Below are positions 49,413-58,332 of a stretch of DNA of 64,000 nt, piece by piece. Location: positions 744,001 through 808,000 of the forward strand of contig NZ_WJII01000001.1 in NCBI RefSeq assembly GCF_009649635.1, given 5' to 3'. The position numbers and the translations under genes were made by a program. Under the pieces are notes generated by a model. It made no database searches, was not told the origin of the DNA, and saw nothing but the letters and a program-made list of their open reading frames with translations. This stretch comes from Microbacterium sp. SYP-A9085. Lineage in GTDB: Bacteria; Actinomycetota; Actinomycetes; Actinomycetales; Microbacteriaceae. How positions within the stretch are numbered: the first letter of the stretch is position 1; the number at the start of each line of letters is the position of its first letter.

Positions 49413-49835
49413 ATGGACGAGTTGACTCGCTGGTTTACCGAGATGTCGCTCAACCTTATTCTCGGCATTGCTACTCTCGCGGCGTTGTGGGTTGCGCTGG
49501 TTCAGGTGAGGCACGCGCGATCGGAATCAGCAGCCGCCAAGATCGCAATTTCCCGTGAACGCCGCCTCACATTCGAATTGAGTCTTCTTTCGGATATCTA
49601 CGAGCAGTGGAGTATGACGGACACTGCCCACTTGGCAGGGTACATCAACGCCCTGATTACCAATCAAGATGACGATAGGGATATTCCGCTTCTTCGTGTC
49701 GCGACGGGTGCGAAGTCACCATACCTGGATAGTTCCTTGCTCGACCAATATCCTCGAGACTCGGTGGCGTTCAAAATCCAGACCAGGTCAGAACTCGACG
49801 CAGCGATTCAGCGACGATTGGAGCGTGAAGGATGA
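49413..49835 (+). CDS. Hypothetical membrane-anchored protein, first gene of a pair
   Basis: Not recognised. The 140-residue protein has one N-terminal membrane helix, MSLNLILGIATLAALWVALV (about residues 11-30), then VRHARSESAAAKIAISRERR, a basic helical linker, and a soluble domain containing LTFELSLLSDIYEQWSM and SPYLDSSLLDQYPRDSVAFK. This single-helix plus helical cytosolic domain layout is frequent among uncharacterised proteins near restriction systems. AAGGAG (49404-49409) supports the start, and an ATGA overlap couples it to the second gene. Confidence 0.65.
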   Translation: MDELTRWFTEMSLNLILGIATLAALWVALVQVRHARSESAAAKIAISRERRLTFELSLLSDIYEQWSMTDTAHLAGYINALITNQDDDRDIPLLRVATGAKSPYLDSSLLDQYPRDSVAFKIQTRSELDAAIQRRLEREG

Positions 49836-50263
49836 CCCAATCCGATTCGGAATTGGACGCCCATGTAAATGAAAATTGGGGTAACGCCGAACGACTGCTG
49901 GAGTACTTGGGTGATCGGCGACTATTGACCGAAGATCATGCTCGTGAAGATCCGGCATTCTGTGTGGAATCGGCCATTGCGATCCGTTCGACGATGGGTG
50001 TCCTGATGGGAGCGTCGACTGTGGGTCCTTTGAAGACGGCCCTTCGCGACATCCAGCGCTTCTGTCGTGAGTTCGTCAGCGCAGCTGGGCCGCACGGAGC
50101 GCACTTCCAGCAGGATTCAATTTCGTTCGCGACAAATCTTGTCGCGCTACGAATAGGCGTCGCGAGACAGGTTTACGAAGTCATAACACTCTTCAAGATT
50201 CATCCCAACCGAGAGATAAGTCTTCTCCTGCAGTTAATCGATTCCGACCGCCGCAGTCCGTAG
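49832..50263 (+). CDS. Hypothetical soluble protein, second gene of a pair
   Basis: Not recognised. A 143-residue, mostly helical protein without membrane segments: ENWGNAERLLEYLGDRRLLT, SAIAIRSTMGVLMGASTVGP, LRDIQRFCREFVSAAGPHGA and LRIGVARQVYEVITLFKIHP. It is translationally coupled to the membrane-anchored gene. The pair sits right after a restriction-modification module in lower-GC DNA, so a role in phage defence is possible but unproven. Confidence 0.65.
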   Translation: MTQSDSELDAHVNENWGNAERLLEYLGDRRLLTEDHAREDPAFCVESAIAIRSTMGVLMGASTVGPLKTALRDIQRFCREFVSAAGPHGAHFQQDSISFATNLVALRIGVARQVYEVITLFKIHPNREISLLLQLIDSDRRSP

Positions 50264-50534
50264 CCCGCCGTTCGAACTCCGGTGGTAACCCGCAGCGATG
50301 GCGACTCGGATCTGGGGCGGCGAAACTCTGATGCCTCGTCGCTTCCGGTGAATGAGCAGAAGTGACTGTCCGTGGCTGAGACCCAGGGTGGTACTTGTAG
50401 TCGTAGTAGCGCGGCGGCTTCCGTGGGATGTGAGAGACGGCGCACTCGGCGATACCAGCGGGACGGCCACGAGCCTTAGCCGGCTGGTCCAGCTCTACAT
50501 TAGGAGACAATTTGCGCACCGGTCTCACGCCTCA

Positions 50535-51125
50535 CCCCGCAACGCGGCCGCTTGCCCCGCAGCACCCGCTGCTGCGCCGCATCGTGCACAGCGCCGCCGC
50601 CGTGAGAAGTTCGGCCCGCGCCTCGTCGACCCGCCTCAGCTGCGCGAGCAGCTCGCCGCGCACGCTCGGCACCAGGTGCGAGCCGCGCAGCGCACCCGAC
50701 TCTTCGAGCTCGTCCACGATCGCCAGCGCCTCGCCCGGGCCCTGCGTCATCGACACCGCCACCGCCCGGTTCAGGTCCACGACCGGGTTCGGCGCCACCC
50801 GTCCGAGCACTTCGTACAGCGTGACGATCCGCGCCCAGTCCGTCTGAGCGACGCTCGCCGCCACGGCGTGGCACTGGGCGATCGCCGCCTGCAGCGCGTA
50901 CGGGCCACGACCCGTGCCCCGCGCCGCAGCTGCGGCATCCGCCCGCTGCAGCAGCCCGATCGCACGCTGGATCTGCCCGCGGTCCCACCGCGACCGATCC
51001 TGATCGGCCAGCAGCACCGGCATCCCCGATCCGTCGACACGCGCCGCGAACCGCGAGCGCTGGAACTCCATGAGTACGAGCAGCCCCAGCGGCTCCGCTC
51101 CCGCGGCAGCAGGCCCGCCACGAGT
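50535..51125 (-). pseudogene. Truncated, frameshifted copy of the ECF42 sigma factor gene
   Basis: This stretch matches the C-terminal half of the intact gene at 57069-58325. Shared segments include MEFQRSRFAARVDGSGMPVL, LADQDRSRWDRGQI and WARIVTLYEVLGRVAPNPVV, with only scattered differences. It lacks sigma regions 2 and 4 entirely. A one-base deletion near 51110 breaks the frame in the LLPREPEP segment, and another near 50580 shifts the end (AAQQRVLRGK continues in a different frame). It therefore encodes no functional sigma factor. It marks the right side of the lower-GC island. Confidence 0.88.
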
Positions 51126-51304
51126 AGACCGGGAATGCGGTTTCGAATGCGCGTCCGCTCAGCGTCCCGCGTCATACCCGAGCAGATCAGCGGCGACGCG
51201 GCGATCGCGCTTGTCAGTCACCCGTAGCGTGCGCATAATGACCGCGCTGTACAGTTTGCGTCGAGCGAGGTCGCTGCCGACTTCTCCCTTATGACCGGCG
51301 CGTC

Positions 51305-51661
51305 TCAGCCGCGAGCCAGCGGCGAGTAGAACGTGAGCCCGTTGCCCTGGCTGTCGTACCCGACCGCACGGCGTTCGTGCGCATCGTTGTACGGGCCCTT
51401 GGCGATCCCGCCGCCGTTGTCGTCGAGCGCCTTGGCATCGGCATCCACGTCATCGGTCTTGATGCCGACGACCACCTGACCCGGGATCGGGTGGTCGAGA
51501 GCGGTTGCCAGTGCGAGCGTGATCGTTCCGCCGTCGAGTGCCGCGAAGTGATTGCCGTCGCGGAACTTCAGCGGGAAGCCGAGTGTCTCGGTGTAGAACC
51601 GGATCGATTCGTCGAGATCCTCGGTCGAGAGGACGATCATCTTCACTTGGCGGTCGGTCAT
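51305..51661 (-). CDS. VOC family protein
   Basis: The 118-residue protein has VKMIVLSTEDLDESIRFYTE and TLGFPLKFRDGNHFAALDGG, then GYDSQGNGLTFYSPLA at the C-terminus, the two halves of a VOC fold. It may be a small metal-dependent enzyme or a ligand-binding protein. AAGGAG upstream of the ATG at 51661 decides the start over a longer frame. It is divergent from the rifampin ADP-ribosyltransferase gene with 105 bp between starts. Confidence 0.82.
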   Translation of the reverse strand: MTDRQVKMIVLSTEDLDESIRFYTETLGFPLKFRDGNHFAALDGGTITLALATALDHPIPGQVVVGIKTDDVDADAKALDDNGGGIAKGPYNDAHERRAVGYDSQGNGLTFYSPLARG

Positions 51662-51766
51662 GACGACTCCTTCGGCCACGTGGTGCTCCCGACGCTACTC
51701 GTCGCCAAAGGTGCCCCGCCGCTGTCCGCATCATGAAGTGCACTCGGTCTCTCGGCCGAATACGCT

Positions 51767-52183
51767 GTGGCCGTGCACCAACCGTCAGACAAGGGCCCGT
51801 TCTACCACGGCACGAAAGCCGACCTTGAGGAGGGCGACGTCCTCTCCGCCGGATTCCGGTCGAACTATCGCCCGGACGTGGTGATGAACCACATCTACTT
51901 CACCGCGCTGCCCGATGGTGCGGGCCTCGCCGCGGAGCTCGCGCCGGGCGATGCTGCGCCTCGCGTCTACATCGTCGAGCCGACCGGGCCGTTCGAGGAC
52001 GACCCGAACGTGACGGACAAGAAGTTCCCCGGCAATCCCACGCGCTCCTATCGCAGCTGCGACCCGCTCCGCGTGGTGGGCGAAGTCACCGACTGGACGC
52101 GGCTGACGCCCGAGGCGCTGCAGATGTGGAGCGATCGGCTGGCGGCGATTCGAGAAGACGTGCGGGGCGAGATCATCAACTGA
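51767..52183 (+). CDS. arr: Rifampin ADP-ribosyltransferase
   Basis: The 138-residue protein matches the Arr family along its length: PFYHGTKADLEEGDVLSAGF, SNYRPDVVMNHIYFTALPD, APRVYIVEPTGPFEDDPNVT, KKFPGNPTRSYRSCDPLRVV and DWTRLTPEALQMWSDRL. Arr enzymes transfer ADP-ribose from NAD to the C23 hydroxyl of rifamycins, giving resistance; chromosomal copies are common in actinobacteria. The GTG at 51767 gives the normal length; a second GTG lies 6 nt downstream. No mobile element flanks it. Confidence 0.92.
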   Translation: MAVHQPSDKGPFYHGTKADLEEGDVLSAGFRSNYRPDVVMNHIYFTALPDGAGLAAELAPGDAAPRVYIVEPTGPFEDDPNVTDKKFPGNPTRSYRSCDPLRVVGEVTDWTRLTPEALQMWSDRLAAIREDVRGEIIN

Positions 52184-52210
52184 TTGACCGCGGACGAGCC
52201 GCTGTGCCCC

Positions 52211-52996
52211 TCACTCCATGGGCATCACGAGCGAGATCCGCTGCGCGGCGTCTTGTAGCGCCGGCAGCCATCGGTGCAGAGTGTCGACCGTCGCGCGGAA
52301 TGCCGGCGCGGCAATCGAGATCGCCGCGCGGGCAAGGGGAACCGGGTCACGCATCACGGGCGCCGCGATCGCCCGGATGCCCACTTCATGCTCTTCGTCG
52401 GCGATGGCCCAGCCCTGCTGGGCGACTTTCGTCAGTTCGCGACGGAACTCTGCCCGGTCCGTGATGCTCTTCGCCGTGAACGCGGTCAGATCGAGGGTGT
52501 CGACGAGGTGGCGTTGGGTCTTCTCGGAGCTCATCGCGACGAGCACCTTGCCCTGGGCGGTGCAATGCAGCGGGCCGAGCGTACCGGGGCTGCCGGTGAC
52601 GCTGACGGAGTGAGGACCGCGGACATAGTGCACATAGAGCTGATGGCTCCCGCTGAGCACCGCCATCAGCGTCGCCTCGCCGGTCTCCGCCGCCAGCTCC
52701 TCGAGAATCGGTCGCGCGACGCCCGTGAGCCCACGCGCCTGGGCCACGGTCTGGCCCAGCACGAACGTCTCGAGCCCCAGCGTGTACCGACGGGTGCGCT
52801 TGTCCAGCACGGTGTACCCGCGTTGTGTCAGCGACGTGAGCAGTCGGTAGGCGGTGCTCAACGGCACACCGCACTCTTCTGCGAGCTCAGCTGCCTGTCT
52901 GCCCGCGGCATCCACCGACACCGCATGCAGCAGATCAAGCGCCTTGTCTAGCATGTTGCGGTGGCCGCCCAGCGGCTGAGCACCCAGTTCAGTCAT
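52211..52996 (-). CDS. IclR family transcriptional regulator
   Basis: A 261-residue regulator. The helix-turn-helix is QAAELAEECGVPLSTAYRLL (about residues 34-53), followed by YTVLDKRTRRYTLGLETFVL. The effector domain contains MAVLSGSHQLYVHYVRGPHS and GPLHCTAQGKVLVAMSSEKT, and the C-terminal RAAISIAAPAFRATVDTL. IclR proteins sense small organic acids and control their catabolism. It is the last gene of the minus-strand operon with the amino-acid-type importer and D-2-hydroxyacid dehydrogenase and probably regulates it. Confidence 0.94.
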   Translation of the reverse strand: MTELGAQPLGGHRNMLDKALDLLHAVSVDAAGRQAAELAEECGVPLSTAYRLLTSLTQRGYTVLDKRTRRYTLGLETFVLGQTVAQARGLTGVARPILEELAAETGEATLMAVLSGSHQLYVHYVRGPHSVSVTGSPGTLGPLHCTAQGKVLVAMSSEKTQRHLVDTLDLTAFTAKSITDRAEFRRELTKVAQQGWAIADEEHEVGIRAIAAPVMRDPVPLARAAISIAAPAFRATVDTLHRWLPALQDAAQRISLVMPME

Positions 52997-53008
52997 AGCT
53001 TCATAGCC

Positions 53009-53779
53009 TCAGAGAACCTTATCCAAGAACGCCTGCGTACGTTTGTGCTGCGGATGCTCCAGCACCTGCGCCGGGGTGCCCTGCTCGACGATGACTCCGT
53101 CATCCATGAAGACGACGCGATCGGACACCTCTCGCGCAAACCCCATCTCATGCGTGACGATCACCATGGTCATGCCCGCGAGTGCCAGATCACGCATCAC
53201 GCCGAGCACTTCACCGATGGTCTCCGGGTCGAGCGCGGATGTCGGCTCGTCGAAGAGCATGAGCTCAGGATCCATTGCCAGCGCTCGTGCGATCGCCACC
53301 CGCTGTTGCTGACCGCCCGACAACTGCCGCGGGAACGCGTCCCCGCGCCCTTCGAGTTTGACCCTCGCCAGCAGCCGCTCGGCCTCCGCCTTCGCCTGGG
53401 CAGTGCCGATCTTCTTGACCTTGCGTGGCGCCAGCATGATGTTGTTGATCACCCGCAGATGGGGGAACACGTTGAAAGACTGGAACACCATGCCCATCTG
53501 CTCCCGCGCCGCACGCAAGTCAGTGCGGGACACTCCGATGTGATGGCCGAGCACCGTTACGGACCCGGAATCGAACGTCTCCAAGCCATTGAGGCAGCGC
53601 AGGAGCGTGCTCTTGCCCGAGCCCGACGGGCCGATCACGCAGACGACCTCGTTGCGGCGGACGGCGAAGTCGATCCCCTTCAGCACCTCCACGGAGTTGA
53701 AGGCCTTGCGCAGCTCGCGAACCGATATCGCGAACGTGCTGTCGCCCCCGGGTCGGGACACGATCGGCTCGTTCTTCAT
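53009..53779 (-). CDS. Amino-acid-type ABC transporter ATP-binding protein (GlnQ-like)
   Basis: A 256-residue ATPase with Walker [21 protein letters not shown] near residue 45, Q-loop [14 protein letters not shown], signature [20 protein letters not shown], Walker [16 protein letters not shown] and H-loop [15 protein letters not shown]. This is the GlnQ/HisP type serving polar-amino-acid importers. It overlaps the start of the preceding permease by ATGA-type coupling and precedes the IclR gene by 12 bp. Confidence 0.95.
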   Translation of the reverse strand: MKNEPIVSRPGGDSTFAISVRELRKAFNSVEVLKGIDFAVRRNEVVCVIGPSGSGKSTLLRCLNGLETFDSGSVTVLGHHIGVSRTDLRAAREQMGMVFQSFNVFPHLRVINNIMLAPRKVKKIGTAQAKAEAERLLARVKLEGRGDAFPRQLSGGQQQRVAIARALAMDPELMLFDEPTSALDPETIGEVLGVMRDLALAGMTMVIVTHEMGFAREVSDRVVFMDDGVIVEQGTPAQVLEHPQHKRTQAFLDKVL

Positions 53780-54417
53780 GCGAGCCTCCTTTCCAAGCGG
53801 CGGCCGAGCAGCGCAAGCGGGTACGAGATCACAAAGTAGAGCGCAGCCACGATCAGGAAGACCGTCAGCGGTTCGTTGTTGATCGTGCTCACGATGTGGC
53901 CCTCCGAGGTGAGCTCGGTGACGCCGATCACCGAGGCAAGCGACGACGCCTTCACCAGAGAGATGAGGAATCCGATTGCTGACGGCATCGCGATCTTCAG
54001 GGCCTGCGGCAGGATCACGTGGCGCATCTTGGTGGGATAGCTCATCGCCAGGATGTCCGCCGCCTCGGACTGGCCCTGCGGAATCGCGAGGATGCTGCCA
54101 CGGAAGATCTCGCCGACGTAGGCCGCCGCGTAGATCGACAGGCCGATGATCCCCGTCGTGATGGCCGAGAGAGTCAAGGCCGGCAGTACCAGCGGCAGGG
54201 CGAAGTACATGAAGAACAGGATGATCAACGGGGGGATGCCGCGGATGACGTTCGTGTAGATGTTGCTGATCCAGCGGGCCACGGCCAGGGGCGAGGTCGC
54301 GGCGACACCCAGCAGCAACCCGACGATGCTGCCGATGATCGCCGATGCCACCACCAGGATCACCGTCAGCACCAGCCCGGTAAGCAGAGCGGGTATGACA
54401 CTGACCAGGTCAGTCAT
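53776..54417 (-). CDS. Amino-acid-type ABC transporter permease 1
   Basis: A 213-residue membrane protein of the HisMQ family: [20 protein letters not shown] at the N-terminus, [20 protein letters not shown] and [20 protein letters not shown], which contains the conserved EIFRG/G-x-Q-x-EA region ([20 protein letters not shown]). It pairs with the next permease as a heterodimer, taking substrate from the binding lipoprotein. It is coupled to the ATPase gene (overlap). Confidence 0.93.
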   Translation of the reverse strand: MTDLVSVIPALLTGLVLTVILVVASAIIGSIVGLLLGVAATSPLAVARWISNIYTNVIRGIPPLIILFFMYFALPLVLPALTLSAITTGIIGLSIYAAAYVGEIFRGSILAIPQGQSEAADILAMSYPTKMRHVILPQALKIAMPSAIGFLISLVKASSLASVIGVTELTSEGHIVSTINNEPLTVFLIVAALYFVISYPLALLGRRLERRLA

Positions 54418-54437
54418 GTGTCCTCACACCTCCCCGG

Positions 54438-55085
54438 TCACCAACGGAACAGCGTTCGCTCGGCCAGCCGCGATGCCCCCGCCAGGATGGCCGAGACCAC
54501 GTAATACATAGCGGCCGCGAAGGCGAACAGCTCGATCGTCAGCTGGGTCTGCGACACCAGCTGGTTCACTTCGTTCGTCAGCTCGTTGAGCGATATCACC
54601 GACGCGACCGAGGAGAACAGGAACAGGACGATGAACTGGTTGGTCAGCGCCGGCAACACGTTGCGCAGAGCCGGCTTGAGTGACACATGCACGAGCGTCT
54701 GCCACCTCGACAGGCCCAGCACCGCCGCCGCCTCGTGCAGGCCGACCGGGACCGATTCCAGCCCGGCGCGGAAGATCTCCGCCGTGTAGGCGGCGTTGTT
54801 CAGCGTCAGCCCGAGAAGCGCCGAGGTGAACGGATCCAGGTTGATGCCGAGCTGCCCCAGCCCGAAGAAGAACAGGTACAACTGGACCAGCAGGGGCGTG
54901 TTCCGAAAGATCTCGATGTAGATCCTGCTGGCCCAGTTGGCGACCGGATTCCTTCCCGACTTCGCGACCGCGAGCGGTACACCCAGGATGGATCCCGCGA
55001 TGAAGCCGACCACCGCGATGAGGACGCTCATTCCGAGCGCGCTCAACATCTGCGGCAGGTAGGTGGCGGCGATCGCGAAGTTCAT
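54438..55085 (-). CDS. Amino-acid-type ABC transporter permease 2
   Basis: A 215-residue HisMQ-family permease: AALGMSVLIAVVGFIAGSIL, IYIEIFRNTPLLVQLYLFFF (the conserved RNTPxLVQ motif) and NNAAYTAEIFRAGLESVPVG followed by LHEAAAVLGLSRWQTLVHVS (the EAA loop). It lies between the binding-protein gene and permease 1, with 9 and 20 bp gaps. The substrate is a polar amino acid or related acid. Confidence 0.93.
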   Translation of the reverse strand: MNFAIAATYLPQMLSALGMSVLIAVVGFIAGSILGVPLAVAKSGRNPVANWASRIYIEIFRNTPLLVQLYLFFFGLGQLGINLDPFTSALLGLTLNNAAYTAEIFRAGLESVPVGLHEAAAVLGLSRWQTLVHVSLKPALRNVLPALTNQFIVLFLFSSVASVISLNELTNEVNQLVSQTQLTIELFAFAAAMYYVVSAILAGASRLAERTLFRW

Positions 55086-55094
55086 CGTGACGGG

Positions 55095-55937
55095 TTACGG
55101 CTGGTTGGTGATGATCGCCGGCAGATCCTCGTGGAACCACTTCTGATAGAGCTGGGCGTCCTGACCGGAGGCGATGAGGTTGCGGATGAAGTTGTTCAGA
55201 TAGTTCAGCCAGATCTGCTGATCGGGCAGGACGCCCATGGAGATGAGGTCCGGATCGATCGGCGGGATGTTCAGCGTCGCCAGGTCGGGGTTCTTCGCGG
55301 TGATGTCCTTGACGGTCGTCGACTCTTCCATCGCCACATCCGTCTTGCCCGACTTCAGGGCCTGGAGTGCGTCGGCGATGTTGTCGAAACGGACGGGCTT
55401 GGCCTTGGGGAAGCTGTTCGTGATGATCGTGTCGTTTGTGCTGCCTCTGGCCACAGCGACGGTCTTGCCGTCCAGATCCTTCAGGCTCGTGATCGGGTTG
55501 TTCTTGCGGAACAGCACGCCCGCGCCCTGCGCCTTGTAGGGGATCGTGAACGCGACCTTCTGGGCACGCTCGTTGGTCGCCGTGTACGACGAGATGTTGA
55601 CGTCTGCCCGCTTGGACTGCATGGCGGAGAGCCGTGCCGTGCCATCGACCGGGACGAGCTGAGGTTTGACGCCGAGAGACTTCGCCAACGCTGCGGCGAT
55701 GTCCGGCTCGTATCCCACGATCTTGCCGTCTGGCTGCTTCACGCTGCTGGGCGGAAAGTCCGGAAGCACGGCCACGCGCAGAGTGCCGCGTTTCAAGACC
55801 TGCTGGAGGGTGTTCGAGGCGCTTGGACCCGCTGCGGCACCGCTGCCGCCGTCTGCCGTGCACGCGGTGAGCGTCAGCGGAACGACGGCGAGGGTCAGCG
55901 CGAGCAGTGTGAGTCCGGTCTTATGTCTGATCTTCAT
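55095..55937 (-). CDS. Amino-acid-type ABC transporter binding lipoprotein
   Basis: The 280-residue protein has the lipobox LTLTACTADGGSG (Cys near residue 26) and a family 3 binding fold: RGTLRVAVLPDFPPSSVKQP, YEPDIAAALAKSLGV, RADVNISSYTATNERAQKVA and VAVARGSTNDTIITNSFPK. These are polar amino acid-type receptors, although some bind opines or hydroxy acids. No strong hairpin follows it, unlike the other three receptor genes here. It is the second gene of the operon. Confidence 0.93.
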   Translation of the reverse strand: MKIRHKTGLTLLALTLAVVPLTLTACTADGGSGAAAGPSASNTLQQVLKRGTLRVAVLPDFPPSSVKQPDGKIVGYEPDIAAALAKSLGVKPQLVPVDGTARLSAMQSKRADVNISSYTATNERAQKVAFTIPYKAQGAGVLFRKNNPITSLKDLDGKTVAVARGSTNDTIITNSFPKAKPVRFDNIADALQALKSGKTDVAMEESTTVKDITAKNPDLATLNIPPIDPDLISMGVLPDQQIWLNYLNNFIRNLIASGQDAQLYQKWFHEDLPAIITNQP

Positions 55938-56019
55938 CGATGACTCCTTCTCACAATGAGAGAGTGACTGTCACGTCACAAGAAAGAGTTTCCGCCGGTC
56001 CGCGCCGCATGTCAACGGG

Positions 56020-56970
56020 TCAGGATGCTGATCGGTCGATTCGGTTCTGGATCGTGCCGTCACCGCCCAAGGCGCGAAGGTTTCGTTCGATGAGGCGTTC
56101 AGCGCCGACCGGCCGACCGCCGGCGGCATGCGGCGTGATGATCAGATTGGGCGCATCCCACAGCGGGTCGGTCGTCGGCAGCGGCTCGGGAGTCGTGACA
56201 TCCAGCGCCGCGCCGCTGATGGCGCCCGTGCGCAGGGCTGAGATCAGCGCACTCTGGTCGACGACGTCTCCGCGGCCGACACTGACGAAGAGTGCCCGCG
56301 TGGGGAGGGCGTCGAAGACGTCGGCGCCGACCACGCCGCGGGTGCTTTCGGTCGCGGGAAGAACGCTGATCAGCACGTCCGTGGCCGGCAGCTCGTCTTG
56401 CAGACGGCCGGCTTCGACGACGCCGAATCCGGCGCGTTCACCGGGGTGCCGGGCCACCCCGGTCACGGTCGCGCCGAGCGCGGTGAGGATGGGTGCGAGG
56501 GTCTGGGCGATGCTGCCGAATCCCCAGATCAGGATGCGGGCGTCCAGCAGCGTTGTGACCCGGTCGCCCGGGTGCAGCTTCTGGATGCCGCCGAGCTCGC
56601 GCGACCAATCGTGGCGCTGCTGATGCTCCAGTGCGGTCGGCAGTCGCCGGACAAGTGCGAGGAGGAGGGCCAGCGTGTGCTCGGCCACGGTCCGGTTGTG
56701 CAGGCCCGCCCCGTTCGCGATCACCGTCTCGGGCCGAAAGCCCCGGCGGAGAATCGCCTCGACGCCCGAGGACAAGGACTGCACGAGCTGCAGAGCGCGC
56801 AGATTCTCCGCCGCCGAATCAAGATGCCGGGCCGACGGACCCCACGTGGCCAGGGCGTCGGCATCCCAGTGCTGTCGGGGGATCTCCTCTGCGCTGTCGA
56901 CGACGACCGCATCCCACCCGGCCGGCAGTTGTAAGGAGAGGGAGACCGTGTCGGGCAGGAGAAGCTTCAT
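56020..56970 (-). CDS. D-2-hydroxyacid dehydrogenase
   Basis: The 316-residue protein has the NAD-binding core RILIWGFGSIAQTLAPILTA, the Arg region SVGRGDVVDQSALISAL, the Glu in VTTPEPLPTTDPLWDAPN and the catalytic His in IITPHAAGG. NGAGLHNRTVAEHTLALLLA is also conserved. The enzyme interconverts 2-keto acids and D-2-hydroxy acids with NAD(P). I chose the ATG at 56970; an upstream frame adds unrelated residues. It is the first gene of the operon with the importer and IclR, so it probably handles the imported compound or a keto acid derived from it. Confidence 0.9.
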   Translation of the reverse strand: MKLLLPDTVSLSLQLPAGWDAVVVDSAEEIPRQHWDADALATWGPSARHLDSAAENLRALQLVQSLSSGVEAILRRGFRPETVIANGAGLHNRTVAEHTLALLLALVRRLPTALEHQQRHDWSRELGGIQKLHPGDRVTTLLDARILIWGFGSIAQTLAPILTALGATVTGVARHPGERAGFGVVEAGRLQDELPATDVLISVLPATESTRGVVGADVFDALPTRALFVSVGRGDVVDQSALISALRTGAISGAALDVTTPEPLPTTDPLWDAPNLIITPHAAGGRPVGAERLIERNLRALGGDGTIQNRIDRSAS

Positions 56971-57068
56971 GGTCTCATGATATGGGAGCTGCTCTCGCAA
57001 AATCCGGGCGGGATTCGCCGTGCTGCGGGCCCGTAGCGGTCCCGGCGGTTTCACCTCGCGTCGCGCGA

Positions 57069-58325
57069 TCAACCGTCGGGTGCTCGGAGCGCGGCGGCCT
57101 TACCTCTGAGCACTCGCTGCTGCGCCGCATTCGCGCATAGCGCCGCCGCCGTGAGCAGCTCGGCCCGCGCCTCGTCGACCCGGCCGAGCTGTGCGAGCAG
57201 CTCGCCGCGCACGCTCGGCACCAGGTGCGACCCGCGCAGCGCACCCGACTCTTCGAGTGCATCCACGATCGGCAGCGCCTCGGCCGGCCCCTGCGCCATC
57301 GACACCGCCACCGCTCGGTTCAACTCGACCACCGGGTTCGGCGCCACCCGTCCGAGCACTTCGTACAGCGTGACGATCCGCGCCCAGTCGGTCTCGGCGA
57401 CGCTCGCCGCCACCGCATGGCACTGCGCGATCGCCGCCTGCAGCGCGTACGGGCCACGACCCGTGCCCCGCGCCGCAGCCGCGGCATCCGCCCTCGCCAG
57501 CAGCCCGACCGCCCGCCGGATCTGGCCGCGGTCCCACCGCGACCGATCCTGATCCGCCAGCAGCACCGGCATCCCGGAGCCGTCGACCCGGGCGGCGAAC
57601 CGCGAGCGCTGGAACTCCATGAGCGCCAGCAGCCCCAGCGGCTCCGGCTCGCGCGGCAGCAGCCCCACCACGACCCGTCCCAGCCGGATCGCCTCGTCGG
57701 CCAGATCCGGCCGCACCCACCGATCGCCCGCGGTGGCCGCGTACCCCTCCGTGAACACGAGGTACACGACCCCGAGCACCGCGCCCAGGCGTGCCCTCCA
57801 CTCGCTCGGATCGGGCGTCTCGAACGGCACCCGCGCGGCGGCCAGCGCCTTCTTCGCCCGGGTGATCCGCGCCTGCACCGTCGGGACGCTCGTCAGCAGC
57901 ATCCGGGCTATCTCCTCCGTCGACAGCCCCGCGACCACCCGCAGCGTCAGCGCCACCTGCGACTCGCGCGACAGCGTCGGGTGGCACGCGGTGAACACCA
58001 GCCGCAGCACGTCGTCGTCGATCGGCTGCCACGCGTCGTCGGACGCCTCATCCAGTGTCCGCGCGATCGCCGCGTACCGCTCGTCCAGCCGCTCCCGCCG
58101 CCGCCACGCGTCGATCGCGCGGCGCTTCGCGACCGCGGTCAGCCACGCTCCCGGATTGTCCGGGATGCCGCTGCCCGGCCACGCCGCCAGTGCCTCGAGC
58201 ACCGCCTCCTGCGTGACATCCTCGGCGAGGCCGAGGTCGCCGGTCATCTTGGCCACGGATGCCGTGATCCGCGGCCCTTCGATGCGCCAGACGGCCTCGA
58301 GCCTGCGCCGGGTGTCGTCGCTCAT
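57069..58325 (-). CDS. ECF42-type RNA polymerase sigma factor
   Basis: A 418-residue sigma factor. Sigma region 2 is LAEDVTQEAVLEALAAWPGS, region 4 is VALTLRVVAGLSTEEIARML with LTSVPTVQARITRAKKALAA. A 230-residue C-terminal extension with TPR-like helices follows (WARIVTLYEVLGRVAPNPVV, EALPIVDALEESGALRGSHL). This long C-terminal domain and the adjacent YciI/DGPF gene are the known signature of group ECF42. There is no anti-sigma factor; the C-terminal domain is thought to control activity. A truncated copy lies at 50535-51125. It precedes the YciI gene by 8 bp. Confidence 0.93.
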   Translation of the reverse strand: MSDDTRRRLEAVWRIEGPRITASVAKMTGDLGLAEDVTQEAVLEALAAWPGSGIPDNPGAWLTAVAKRRAIDAWRRRERLDERYAAIARTLDEASDDAWQPIDDDVLRLVFTACHPTLSRESQVALTLRVVAGLSTEEIARMLLTSVPTVQARITRAKKALAAARVPFETPDPSEWRARLGAVLGVVYLVFTEGYAATAGDRWVRPDLADEAIRLGRVVVGLLPREPEPLGLLALMEFQRSRFAARVDGSGMPVLLADQDRSRWDRGQIRRAVGLLARADAAAAARGTGRGPYALQAAIAQCHAVAASVAETDWARIVTLYEVLGRVAPNPVVELNRAVAVSMAQGPAEALPIVDALEESGALRGSHLVPSVRGELLAQLGRVDEARAELLTAAALCANAAQQRVLRGKAAALRAPDG

Positions 58326-58332
58326 GGCGGGC

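Noticed and set aside
50193..50528. Minus-strand open frame of 111 codons between the two-gene unit and the sigma pseudogene
   Set aside because: No ribosome site or similarity; it overlaps the end of the soluble-protein gene in antisense.
51162..51295. Possible remnant gene on the minus strand upstream of the sigma pseudogene
   Set aside because: An open stretch ends VTDKRDRRVAADLLGYDAGR, which looks protein-like, but it has no convincing start, is short, and could not be linked to any family.
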